Shown here: piece after piece, positions 36,379 to 45,331 of the stretch
Layout: each line of letters opens with the position of its first letter
Numbering within the stretch: position 1 is the stretch's first letter
Source of the DNA: UBA12474 sp964549625
Lineage (GTDB): Bacteria; Babelota; Babeliae; Babelales; Babelaceae
Length of the DNA: 64,000 bases
NCBI GenBank assembly: GCA_964549625.1
Contig: CAZJVA010000001.1
Location: 1 to 64,000, forward strand
Direction: 5' to 3'
Made by a program: the position numbers and the translations under genes
The notes under the pieces: generated by a model
The model's input: the letters and a program-made list of their open reading frames with translations, nothing else
The model's database searches: none
What the model was told of the DNA's origin: nothing

Positions 36379-36447
36379 GTTGTCGACTTGTTTTCCATTT
36401 TTGCTACTCTGCGACCAGAACTATTTTTAGCTGGGGAGAGTAGCGTG

Positions 36448-39273
36448 ATGAGGAAGCAAAAAACCTGTCTTGCCAATGGATATCTTGGATACATACTTCT
36501 AATTTTGATCTCTTTGGGAAACAGCGGTTTACAGTCAACGCCTCGGAAAGTGCCGGTTAGTTCATTTTTTTCTTTGGGAAAAGCGGGACAACATTTTTTG
36601 CGGGCACGACTTCCGCAGTTGTCTGTTGGTTCAATGGTGTTGGCTACTCCACCACGGCTTGCGCCACTTCCTGCACGTCTTGCGCAGTTAGCTGCTCAAA
36701 AGCGCGCAGCGCATAATGCTAAGCTTGCCCAAAAATTAGCTGCTCTTCATGCTAATCGGCCTTTGGTGCGTGCGCCCCGTCCTGGAACTGGATCTGGTGG
36801 GGTTGTTTTGCCAGATGGGCAAGTGGGGCAAGAAAGTATCAATCAGATTGTTTACCCGGCAGATCTCTTTATTTCTAATTCGATAACATCGCCAAGTTTT
36901 ATTGGGAACCTTTCTGGCGCTGCAACCGAAAACGTTTTGAAGGTGGGTGATACCATGACGGGTGATCTTATCATGGCTAATCAGAGAGGTATTCAGCTGC
37001 AGGGGGCTGGCGATGAGAACAGAGTCCGTTTACAGGCGCCGGCTACTGTTGTTAGTTCCTATGATTTAACGTTTCCTGATTATGAGGGGCCTGCACATGC
37101 TGTTATGATCAACCAGGGCGGGGGAACACTCGCATGGCATGACGTCTCTCCAACGTCACGGTATATACAGGATGGTGGCAATATTACAGGCGAAGAAATA
37201 ACGATAGGAACTCAAGACAACTTCCCGCTTGGTTTTATAACTAACAGTATTGAGCGCATGCGCCTTGGAACCGATGGTACTATTGAGACTAATGGCCGAC
37301 TTGTTATCAACTCGGGTGGTGCGTATGTCTCGGGAGATGTTGAAATCGATGGCGATCTTGATTTTGATGGAAATATGGATATTGAAGGTACGCTAACGAC
37401 AGGGGGACGGTTAACGGTTACTTCTGGAGGTGCTTCGATAGGCGGGACAGTTGAAGCATCAGGGGGCTTTAGTGGTAATTTGGATGGTGCCGCCACGTTA
37501 AACGTACTTAAAGCTGGCGATAGTATGACTGGTGACCTTGCTCTAACGGCGGGTGCCGGTTTACGGTTATATGAAACCGGTGGTGGCGGCGGATATGCGC
37601 ATATTGCTGCTCCAGCAGATATTACCGCATCTTATCAATTGACGCTTCCTGATGATGGTGGGGTGAGTGGCGAGTTGTTGATTAACAATGGTGGCGGAGA
37701 GTTAGTTTGGGCTCCCGCAGAAAGCTTTGCGCTGCTTGGTGGAAATAATTATGCACCGCGGTCTGGTTCTGGAATTTTTCGTGATGGCGAGGATGATGCA
37801 TTAGTTGTTGGTACCAAAACAGATTATCCAGTTTGGATTATTGCTAACAATCAGGAACAGATGGCCGTCGACCCAAGCGGTAGATTATGGGTTCGCAGCA
37901 ACATTGATTGTGGCGGTAATTTGACGGTAAACGGTGAGGCAGACCTTGGTCCCGCGGCGTTTGCACGAGGGCAACTTGTTTTGCTCCGTAATGGGCGTTT
38001 TATGCTGGAAACGGGTAATAGCAGTTTTATTACAATTCAAGCACCTTCAACAGCTCCTACGAGTTTTGCTTTTACGGTTCCATCAGCTGATGGAACGCCA
38101 GGACAAGTACTAGCTACTAACGGAACGGGCGATTTGTATTGGACCTCTAGTCCTGCACCAGCCGGCGCTGTTATGATAGACGGCAATACGGTTGCTGCGA
38201 CGATGGATGTTGGTACGAACAATGCGCATGCATTGNNNNNNNNNNNNNNNNNNNNNNNNNNNNNNNNNNNNNNNNNNNNNNNNNNNNNNNNNNNNNNNNN
38301 NNNNNNNNNNNNNNNNNNNNNNNNNNNNNNNNNNNTAGCACTGCCAGTTGCCGATGGTACAAATGGGCAAGTTTTGACAACCAATGGCGCAGGGCAGTTG
38401 GGATGGTCGTCGGGTGGTACGCCAGAAAATGCGGTGTTGTTGGGCGGTAATAACGTTGCTGCGACGATGGATGTTGGAACCAACAATGCGCATGCATTGC
38501 GGTTAGAGACGAGTGGTATTGCGCGTATTTCTATCGCAAGTGGTGGTGGCATTACCACGCATCAGCCAATATCTGCGGAGGACAATATTCGTTTAGAAGA
38601 TCAGCACCAGGTTATCTTTGAAGATAGTGGAAGTAATACCGTTGCCTTGTATGCGCCATCAACCATAACCAGTTCATATGCGCTAGCACTGCCAGTTGCC
38701 GATGGTACAAATGGGCAAGTTTTGACAACCAATGGTGCTGGGCAGCTGGGGTGGTCGTCGGGTGGCACGCCAGAAAATGCGGTGTTGTTGGGCGGTAATA
38801 CCGTTGCTGCGACGATGCAGGTTGGTACATTGAATAATCACGACCTTGCGTTGTTTACTAATGGGATGAGTCGGTTAGTCATCGGTTCTGATGGTGTTTA
38901 TGGGTCAACCGTTGATCCTGATTTTGGGCTTGCGATGATTATGGATAATACTGGTAAGGTTGGAACAATGGTTTCGTCTCGACAGTTTAAGTGCGGCATC
39001 AGGGAAATTGGTGAGGACAATGAGCGTTTTATGCAGCTTCGTCCTGTCCGTTACCATCTTCGTCGTGATATTGCGCACAAAACGCTGTATGGGTTTGTGG
39101 CTGAAGAGCTTTTTGATGTGTATCCAGAGCTTGTTGTTTTGAACGACGAAGGCAAGCCTCTTGGAATCAAAGAATATCTTTTTCCTGCAATCCTTGTTAA
39201 CGAATTGCAGCGGCTTGCACGAGAAGTTTTTGACTTGCGACAAGAGCTCGAGTTGCTTCGTGCTGCTGTGTGA
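36448..39273 (+). CDS. Secreted fibre protein with Peptidase_S74 chaperone domain (contains assembly gap)
   Basis: About 941 codons from the ATG at 36448, counting the 100-N gap; the longer frame crosses a terminator and is rejected. A hydrophobic segment (GYLGYILLILISLGNSGL) follows a short basic N-terminus and is the likely signal. After a Pro/Ala linker, the body is phage-fibre-like repeats (LTLPDDGGVSGELLINNGGG; TNGQVLTTNGAGQLGW), including a 116-residue tandem unit. The C-terminal ~100 residues are an S74 intramolecular chaperone. SSRQFK (residues 843-848) has the Ser and the Lys at +5 that form the self-cleavage dyad in endosialidase tailspikes. GFVAEELFDVYPELVVLN follows, then a coiled coil (LVNELQRLAREVFDLRQELE). 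The domain trimerises the fibre and then releases itself. Confidence 0.85.
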   Translation: MRKQKTCLANGYLGYILLILISLGNSGLQSTPRKVPVSSFFSLGKAGQHFLRARLPQLSVGSMVLATPPRLAPLPARLAQLAAQKRAAHNAKLAQKLAALHANRPLVRAPRPGTGSGGVVLPDGQVGQESINQIVYPADLFISNSITSPSFIGNLSGAATENVLKVGDTMTGDLIMANQRGIQLQGAGDENRVRLQAPATVVSSYDLTFPDYEGPAHAVMINQGGGTLAWHDVSPTSRYIQDGGNITGEEITIGTQDNFPLGFITNSIERMRLGTDGTIETNGRLVINSGGAYVSGDVEIDGDLDFDGNMDIEGTLTTGGRLTVTSGGASIGGTVEASGGFSGNLDGAATLNVLKAGDSMTGDLALTAGAGLRLYETGGGGGYAHIAAPADITASYQLTLPDDGGVSGELLINNGGGELVWAPAESFALLGGNNYAPRSGSGIFRDGEDDALVVGTKTDYPVWIIANNQEQMAVDPSGRLWVRSNIDCGGNLTVNGEADLGPAAFARGQLVLLRNGRFMLETGNSSFITIQAPSTAPTSFAFTVPSADGTPGQVLATNGTGDLYWTSSPAPAGAVMIDGNTVAATMDVGTNNAHALXXXXXXXXXXXXXXXXXXXXXXXXXXXXXXXXXXALPVADGTNGQVLTTNGAGQLGWSSGGTPENAVLLGGNNVAATMDVGTNNAHALRLETSGIARISIASGGGITTHQPISAEDNIRLEDQHQVIFEDSGSNTVALYAPSTITSSYALALPVADGTNGQVLTTNGAGQLGWSSGGTPENAVLLGGNTVAATMQVGTLNNHDLALFTNGMSRLVIGSDGVYGSTVDPDFGLAMIMDNTGKVGTMVSSRQFKCGIREIGEDNERFMQLRPVRYHLRRDIAHKTLYGFVAEELFDVYPELVVLNDEGKPLGIKEYLFPAILVNELQRLAREVFDLRQELELLRAAV
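38236..38335. other. Assembly gap (100 N) inside a tandem repeat
   Basis: A run of exactly 100 N, a conventional placeholder for unknown length. Flanking sequence matches consecutive parts of the 348-base repeat unit seen intact at 38455-38802, so the gap falls within a repeat array. Confidence 0.98.
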
Positions 39274-39275
39274 TA

Positions 39276-40790
39276 TCATTTTGTTTTTTTCTTAAAGAGC
39301 GGCCGAGCGGTAACGATTTTTTGTGTTGTTGCAATTTCGGGCGACAGCACGAGAATCTGTTCTTTTTGTGCCAAGATTTCTGGCACAGATGTCGGCTCTC
39401 CGGTGAAAAAATCAAAATAGAGGGTTGAGAATATGGGGTTTTTGTCTGTAATTTTTATTTTACTCCAGGTATCTGCCCTGTTTTCCCAGTATCCGTTGAC
39501 AATGCCGGGAAAAACGCAACGTGGGGCTATGTTGTGAACTGAGAGTTTGTTGTCGAATTGGAAGCAGACGCCGTAGGTGTTTTGTATTGTTCCATCAAAA
39601 CGATTTCGCTCAACCTGCTGGTGCCCTTTTGCCATATGAAAAATTTGATGCCGCCTGGTGCTGCAATTTTCCATCCATAGCCCGATATCAGTGTCTCCGA
39701 GTACGGGGCTTCCATCGTAGAATATTGTATGTTTCTGATCTTCGTCTTCTAGACCCAGGATATAGTTCCAGAGGTACGGAGGAAAGTATGTGTCTTTGCA
39801 CTGGGGGTTACGATTGAAACATTCGGATAGATTGAGAGGGGCTGTCGTCATGGTATTAGTGCCGAGCAAAAAATTTTGTACTTGAGTGCAATGCTCCTTT
39901 AATGCGTTCAAATCTTCTTTGCTGGTCTCTTCTGTTCTGATAAAACTTGGCGGCGCGGCATGCATACAGGCGATCACAGGAATGTTGGATTGTGGTTTTT
40001 TTGGCTTAATTTCCAGGAAGAGGACGTGCGGAAAATAAGATGCAGTTTGTAGCCAGAAACGCTGAGTAAGGAGTGCATCTTGTGGGGCTTGTGTTTGATT
40101 GTCTTTGACAAATGTGCGGCATAGGTCTTCGGCGAATTCAATGTTTTTTGTTTCGTGGTTGCCGCGTAATAATAGGACATTTTCTGGATTAGCCTGTATG
40201 AGTTTGGCGATTACTTTTATGGTTTGGACAGAGTAGAGGCCGCGGTCGGTGTAGTCGCCTAAGAGAATGATTTTTGTGCCTTTTTTGAGGACAAAGGAGG
40301 CATCCATTTTCTTTTCTTTTTGTAGTTGAGCTATTATCGAGAGAAGGCTTAGCACGTCGCCATGAAGGTCACCATGGATGTAGAGAGTGTTGCCTTTTTT
40401 TAGAACAACTTTTTCAAGTACGGGTTGCAACAGATCTCCAATGAGCGTCGTCTTTATGAAAGAGGTGTTCTCTGCAGAAAAGTGCTCCTCTTTTTTTAGT
40501 TTGACGTTATTGGCCAAATTGTTTTGTTTCCATTTGTGTTCGTAAGCTTTTTTAATGATTCCAATTGCTTCTGTTATTGATTCATAGGTGCAGGGGGGTG
40601 TGGACGTTGGTTTAAGTTTATAGGGGGCAATAAATAGTTTGCGATATAAAGCGTAAGGAGCGGATTCTTTTTGCTCGTTTTGTGTAGCCTTTTTTCCTTC
40701 CTCATCAAAAAAGGAAGATGACGAAAAGACTGTTTGCGAAAATAAAAGAAGCAGTAAAAGCGTTTTTTGTACTGTGTTCATTTTGCACAT
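39276..40790 (-). CDS. Secreted PPP-family metallophosphatase, cluster member 4 (divergent)
   Basis: 504 aa with a signal peptide (MNTVQKTLLLLLLFSQTVFS after a possible three-residue extension; ATGs at 40790 and 40781 are both possible and neither has a good ribosome-binding site). It has the PPP serine/threonine phosphatase motifs GDLHG (140-144), GDYTDRG, LLLRGNHE and, later, KGHQQ. The motif HGG of the other members reads HAAP here (CMHAAPPSF), so one metal-site neighbour is altered. The last gene of a four-gene minus-strand array. It would act in the periplasm or outside the cell. Substrate unknown. It converges with the S74 fibre gene, 2 bases away. Confidence 0.82.
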   Translation of the reverse strand: MCKMNTVQKTLLLLLLFSQTVFSSSSFFDEEGKKATQNEQKESAPYALYRKLFIAPYKLKPTSTPPCTYESITEAIGIIKKAYEHKWKQNNLANNVKLKKEEHFSAENTSFIKTTLIGDLLQPVLEKVVLKKGNTLYIHGDLHGDVLSLLSIIAQLQKEKKMDASFVLKKGTKIILLGDYTDRGLYSVQTIKVIAKLIQANPENVLLLRGNHETKNIEFAEDLCRTFVKDNQTQAPQDALLTQRFWLQTASYFPHVLFLEIKPKKPQSNIPVIACMHAAPPSFIRTEETSKEDLNALKEHCTQVQNFLLGTNTMTTAPLNLSECFNRNPQCKDTYFPPYLWNYILGLEDEDQKHTIFYDGSPVLGDTDIGLWMENCSTRRHQIFHMAKGHQQVERNRFDGTIQNTYGVCFQFDNKLSVHNIAPRCVFPGIVNGYWENRADTWSKIKITDKNPIFSTLYFDFFTGEPTSVPEILAQKEQILVLSPEIATTQKIVTARPLFKKKTK

Positions 40791-40887
40791 GTATGGTAAA
40801 GGGTTTAAGGAGGATTTCGGCCAGGCTATATACTATACCATACATATACATTTTTGTTTGAGCGGCTGTGTAACTTCAAAAAAACTC

Positions 40888-42513
40888 TTATGGTTTTTTC
40901 TGATTAATTATCTCTTCAGATCGTTGTTTTGTTCGTTGTGCGTTCTTTTGTTTTTCGATAAATAAACTTGCAGCGTATAGTTCCTGTGATGATAGATTTT
41001 GATACGCCGTTGGCAGCTCTTTTGATGGGACAATAGTATTTATCGGGTCGGCTCTAAAACTGTTTTTTTCAGGAATTGGGATGACCGCTAACCAGGTGTC
41101 GGGAAATGCTAGGTTAATAAGCTGACCAGGATCTCCTTGTTCCTGAATCGCTTTGGCGATTTTATAGTGACCTTCAAAAAAATGGGGAACGCGTGGTGAA
41201 AAATCAATCGTGAATACGGTTTGATTACATGCGGGCCATACTCCTAGGTATTTAGGATGCATAAAGAGAAGGCGGTTTCCTTGCTGATGGCCACGAACAA
41301 TTTTTTCAACTCTTATGTTTTCGGTCGAAATATCTGAGAGCCATTGTTGGGTATCTCTGCAGCTTATTGCAAGAATGTTTGTGTTGGCGCTCCGTTCTCG
41401 AGCTCTTCGCGTCTCTTCTTGTGGGTCCTTGAGAAAATCATTCCAAAGAAATGGATTAATTGCTTCTATCCTGAAAGTCTCGTTCTTTGATTTGGCTTGT
41501 CTTTGGCATGGTAGTTGAAGTAAGAGAATTTCGGAGTCATTAATGTAGGTTTCATCCTTGAGTAGTGTTTTAATCTCTTCGTTAAATTGAGAGTAGCCTT
41601 CTTGTTGTTTCTCTTGGAGGGGAGATTTGGGTTCAAACAAAGGGCAGGTCTTGGTTGGTATGCCTCCATGTAAAAACGTGATAAAACTGGTTATCCCATT
41701 ATGTTTGTATCCAGCAAAAAAGATCTGAGGCATGTACGAACAGATCTGTTGAAATTTGAGTATGAGATTTTCGAGGTATTCTTCTGTTTCGCCGCTTTCT
41801 TTGACAAGTTGTTCAAGTTGCGCGCCAAATGTGCCGGGTGTGTCAAAGTCTTCGATAAACTCAGGTGTTTCGTGGTTGCCGCGGAGAAGGTAGACCTGTT
41901 GAGGGTTTTTGTCTTTTAGCTCTATTAGAAGATTTAAGGTTTTGATACTATCATAGCCTCGGTCGATGTAGTCCCCAAGAAATACGACACGGATGCGCGG
42001 GTCGATAATTTTCCCGTCTGTGTTCATCTTGTTTGCTTTAATGAGCCCTTCTTGAAAACGCTCAATTGCAACGGCATCACCATGAAGGTCCCCTTTTACT
42101 AGGAAAATTGTGTTGTTGGGGATAATTCGTTTGATGATGGGAATATGAAAAAGCGAAAGGTGCTGTTCTGATTGGTCTAAGATGTTGAGCTTGCCTTGAT
42201 ATGTTAAGTTGTGGTCGGCGATAAGGCGGGTTTTTAATGTTTGGAGATTCGACTCAAATGCTTTGAGCTTCTTTTGGGCGGCGTCCCTAGTCGCTTCTAT
42301 GCTGCTTTGTCCTTTTTCTTTTTGTGTTTCGATTTGTCGTTTTTTTGTCGGTTTATCGAGCGTTGCTTTTTGAATTTCTGTCGATTGTTCGGCTTCAAAC
42401 GCAGCACGCGTTCTTTTTTTGTCTTTTTTTCCACCGAGTATAGGCAAAGAAGTAAGAAGGATTATACAGAGGTAATAACGCAGGGAGCTGCTCTGGGTAG
42501 GTTGTTTTTTCAT
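40888..42513 (-). CDS. Secreted PPP-family metallophosphatase, cluster member 3
   Basis: 541 aa from the ATG at 42513, five bases after AAGGAC; the upstream in-frame ATG has no such site. The signal peptide is MKKQPTQSSSLRYYLCIILL then TSLPILGG. A charged ~80-residue spacer precedes the catalytic domain. PPP motifs are GDLHG (141-145), GDYIDRG (180-186), LLRGNHE, LHGGIP and VRGHQQ. These correspond to the metal-binding and substrate-phosphate-binding motifs of eukaryotic PP1/PP2A-type phosphatases. A Lys/Gln-rich helix ends the protein. It starts 14 bases after the previous cluster gene. Confidence 0.85.
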   Translation of the reverse strand: MKKQPTQSSSLRYYLCIILLTSLPILGGKKDKKRTRAAFEAEQSTEIQKATLDKPTKKRQIETQKEKGQSSIEATRDAAQKKLKAFESNLQTLKTRLIADHNLTYQGKLNILDQSEQHLSLFHIPIIKRIIPNNTIFLVKGDLHGDAVAIERFQEGLIKANKMNTDGKIIDPRIRVVFLGDYIDRGYDSIKTLNLLIELKDKNPQQVYLLRGNHETPEFIEDFDTPGTFGAQLEQLVKESGETEEYLENLILKFQQICSYMPQIFFAGYKHNGITSFITFLHGGIPTKTCPLFEPKSPLQEKQQEGYSQFNEEIKTLLKDETYINDSEILLLQLPCQRQAKSKNETFRIEAINPFLWNDFLKDPQEETRRARERSANTNILAISCRDTQQWLSDISTENIRVEKIVRGHQQGNRLLFMHPKYLGVWPACNQTVFTIDFSPRVPHFFEGHYKIAKAIQEQGDPGQLINLAFPDTWLAVIPIPEKNSFRADPINTIVPSKELPTAYQNLSSQELYAASLFIEKQKNAQRTKQRSEEIINQKKP

Positions 42514-42527
42514 CTTTGTCCTTTTCA

Positions 42528-43868
42528 TTATTTTTTATAAGGAAGTCGCAAGAGGTTGATTTTAAAGTAAGGTCTCTTTTCTGGTCGTGGTTTGAGCGTG
42601 AGATAGATGTCATGTTGAGCCTGGAATCCTGGTACTCGAGGGGAGTAGTCAAGAGTTAGAACAAGTCCATTCCAGCGACGAGCAAGTCCTTCTAGCCCCT
42701 TTTCTTCAAAAAGACGACGAGGGGATTGTTGGTGTCCACGTACGATAAAGTGAACACGGCTTTCGGGTGTGGAGATATTGTTTATCCAGCTTTGTGTGTC
42801 GGCTTTATTTAAAGCCCAGACGCGCGGGCCTCGTTTTGGGTTTTCTTGTGAAACCTGATCTTGCGCTATATCTTCTGTGGGGAGAAAGTCATTCCATAGA
42901 TAGGGACTAATGTATGATTTAAGTCCCCGCTTATTAGCAAGAATATCAAGTTCAAATATGTCGAGATCGGTTAGTGGTGAGCTGAGGAGCGTTTGGAGTG
43001 CCGTGACGCTTTCTGCGACTTGTGTTGCATCTGAGTAAAAGGCGATGCTGTCGTTTTGATAGAACGGATCAGTTTTTCTTGGGGATGTTGGTATGCCGCC
43101 GTGAAGAAGTGCGGCATAATTGAGTCGTTGTGCTTTTGCGTCTTCGTATCCGACAAAAAGTATTTGGGGCATCAGCGAAAAGGCCGCATTGAGAGTTTGT
43201 GCAATGGTATCGATTTTGGCTTTTTGTTGCGTTGGGTCTGATTTGTACTTGGATGGTGCCCGATATAATTGGTTAATGAGAGAATTGGGATCTTTTTTGT
43301 TTTTTACGCTCAGCACAAATAAGGGTGTTTCGTGGTTGCCGCGTAATAAAAAGACATTCTGTGGATTCTTTTCCTTGAGATCAGTTATCTGTTTAATCAC
43401 TTTGATGCTATCTGGTCCTCGGTCAATATAATCACCAAGAAATACGAGGAAAAGATTGTGTTGTAGTATGTGGCCATCTTTGAATTTCCCTTTTTTTTCA
43501 AGTTTGTTTAATAGCGCGGGGATAGTTTCGTGATCGCCGTGAATATCGCCTTTGATAATAACCGTGCTTTTTAGCGGGATAATAAGTTTTTGGCTTATAA
43601 TGTGATGTTCGGATAAGCGCATTTCTTTTAGTGTTTCTTCATCAAGTAAATAAATATCTTCAGTGGCTTCTAAGTTGTAGGATTCTTCGACTTCAGATTC
43701 TTCATCATTGCTTGTGCTGCGATAGGTAGCTAGCATGAGATCATGTAGTCGCGTTGCTACGGTTGCAAACTCGTCTAAAAAATCTTGTTTTTCTGCAGAA
43801 TATATTGGTTGGGCGAGAATGCTTAGTATGAAGAGTATTGATAAAATGGGGAAGAATTTTAAATTCAT
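42528..43868 (-). CDS. Secreted PPP-family metallophosphatase, cluster member 2
   Basis: 446 aa with a signal peptide (MNLKFFPILSILFILSILAQ then PIYS). PPP signature motifs in order: GDIHG (107-111), GDYIDRG (145-151), RGNHE (176-180), LLHGGIP and VRGHQQSPR. All the metal-binding positions of the PPP family appear to be present, so it is likely catalytically active as a protein or small-phosphoester phosphatase. It is most similar to member 1, down to the segment LTLDYSPRVPG. The ATG overlaps the upstream gene's stop as ATGA, so translation is coupled. Confidence 0.87.
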   Translation of the reverse strand: MNLKFFPILSILFILSILAQPIYSAEKQDFLDEFATVATRLHDLMLATYRSTSNDEESEVEESYNLEATEDIYLLDEETLKEMRLSEHHIISQKLIIPLKSTVIIKGDIHGDHETIPALLNKLEKKGKFKDGHILQHNLFLVFLGDYIDRGPDSIKVIKQITDLKEKNPQNVFLLRGNHETPLFVLSVKNKKDPNSLINQLYRAPSKYKSDPTQQKAKIDTIAQTLNAAFSLMPQILFVGYEDAKAQRLNYAALLHGGIPTSPRKTDPFYQNDSIAFYSDATQVAESVTALQTLLSSPLTDLDIFELDILANKRGLKSYISPYLWNDFLPTEDIAQDQVSQENPKRGPRVWALNKADTQSWINNISTPESRVHFIVRGHQQSPRRLFEEKGLEGLARRWNGLVLTLDYSPRVPGFQAQHDIYLTLKPRPEKRPYFKINLLRLPYKK

Positions 43869-45160
43869 GACGGTTCTCCATTTTTGAGTGTTAATGATGT
43901 TAGTTGTTTGTGAAAATAACTTTTTTTGCTTGCGTCAGGTCGGAGCACTAAGTAAACGTCGCGTGATGATTTAAATCCTTTAACGCGAGGAGAATAGTCA
44001 AGAGTGAGTACGTTGCTTTGGTTGCGGATGGCTAATCCCTCGTGCCCTTTCACTTGGAAAAGTTCTCGGGGACTTTGTTGATGGCCTCGAACGATAAAAT
44101 GAACAATGTGTTTAGGGGTCGATATATTGGTTAGCCAGGCTATGGCCTCTTCGCTGCTTATAGACCAAAAGTGTCGGCCGCGGGCTGATGGTGTTGTTGA
44201 TTTTGTCGATTTTATATCATCAGTTGGGAGAAAGTCATTCCAAAGGTATGGGCTGGTAGTGTACCCATTTCCGTTCCTATTTGCTTTGAGGTCAAGGGTG
44301 AACACGTTGGAGGAGATTTTTGGGGATTCTATAAGTGTTCGCAGTGATGAGAGGTGTCGGCTTAATAATAGTTGGTCTTCATGGTAAATCGCTTGGCCTA
44401 TTGAACCTAGGGGGTAAGAGATTCTGTTGGGGATTTGTGGGATGCCTCCATGAAAGCAGGCGATGTAATGGCCTACTCCTATTTTGGGCTCTCGGTATCC
44501 CAAAAAAGCTATCTGGGGCATGAGTGAAAAAGCTCCATTGAGCTCCTGCATTATTTGGTTGATTTTTGTTTGGCGTTGCTCTGGTTGCTGATGATATTTA
44601 GACGGAATTTGGTATAACTGTCTCGACAGCTTATTGCTGTCGTATTTTTCGGCCGCCCTATTTAAAAACAATGGTCTGGTTTCATGGTTGCCACGCAAAA
44701 GGATAACATTGTTTGGGTTGTTCTTTTTTAGTTTTGTTATTTGTCGTATTACTTCAACGCTATTTGGTCCTCGGTCAATATAGTCTCCCAAAAAAACAAG
44801 AAAAACATGCGGTTTTAGAACAAGATCTTTGCTGATTAAATCTTCCTTAAAGAGGTGCTGAGTAAGCTCTGGTATTGTTTCGTTATCTCCGTGGATGTCT
44901 CCTTTTATAAAGACAATTGCATTTTGAGGAATCAGTTTTTTTTGTGCAATGATGTGATGTTCCGAATTTTGCAGAGTCACCAGTTGCTCTTCGTCTGTTA
45001 TCCGAGCTTCTGCTTGCATTAAATTATGTAATCGCTTTGATACGGCATAGAATCGATCAAGAGGATCCCATGAAGGACTTTCATCTGAGTTTGCAAGTTC
45101 TATTCCTGGCACACATAATAGCGCCAACGCCAAAATACGAAAAAAGCTGTTTGTTACCAT
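43865..45160 (-). CDS. Secreted PPP-family metallophosphatase, cluster member 1
   Basis: 431 aa from the ATG at 45160, six bases after GGAG; the ATG four codons earlier is less likely. The signal peptide is MVTNSFFRILALALLCVPGI. PPP motifs: GDIHG (87-91), GDYIDRG (125-131), LLRGNHE (about 154-160), FHGGIP and VRGHQQSPR. The pattern GDxHG / GDxxDRG / RGNHE / HGG / RGHQ is that of eukaryotic-type serine/threonine phosphatases rather than of generic calcineurin-like enzymes. First gene of the array; followed directly by member 2 with a 4-base overlap. Export implies a periplasmic or host target. Confidence 0.87.
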   Translation of the reverse strand: MVTNSFFRILALALLCVPGIELANSDESPSWDPLDRFYAVSKRLHNLMQAEARITDEEQLVTLQNSEHHIIAQKKLIPQNAIVFIKGDIHGDNETIPELTQHLFKEDLISKDLVLKPHVFLVFLGDYIDRGPNSVEVIRQITKLKKNNPNNVILLRGNHETRPLFLNRAAEKYDSNKLSRQLYQIPSKYHQQPEQRQTKINQIMQELNGAFSLMPQIAFLGYREPKIGVGHYIACFHGGIPQIPNRISYPLGSIGQAIYHEDQLLLSRHLSSLRTLIESPKISSNVFTLDLKANRNGNGYTTSPYLWNDFLPTDDIKSTKSTTPSARGRHFWSISSEEAIAWLTNISTPKHIVHFIVRGHQQSPRELFQVKGHEGLAIRNQSNVLTLDYSPRVKGFKSSRDVYLVLRPDASKKSYFHKQLTSLTLKNGEPS

Positions 45161-45290
45161 CGTGGTCTCCATTTTTATTTTTATATTTCTTTTATAAATT
45201 TATAATAAGGCAATTGTTTAGTTGTGTGCAATAGTATGGATGCCTGAATGGCTTTTGGGGGTTTGCGTCGTCGGTTAGATGAAGCTTTGG

Positions 45291-45296
45291 TATACT
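45291..45296 (+). promoter_or_regulatory. Possible -10 box upstream of the M16 peptidase gene
   Basis: TATACT lies 36 bases before the 45332 start. No convincing -35 hexamer was seen at 16-18 bases. Confidence 0.3.
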
Positions 45297-45331
45297 GCCT
45301 GAGGATGTAATAAATTTTTAGGGAGTGTTTC

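Noticed and set aside
36328..36447. N-terminal extension of the S74 fibre protein
   Set aside because: It reads through the terminator at 36348-36378 and lacks a ribosome-binding site; the start at 36448 precedes the signal-like segment.
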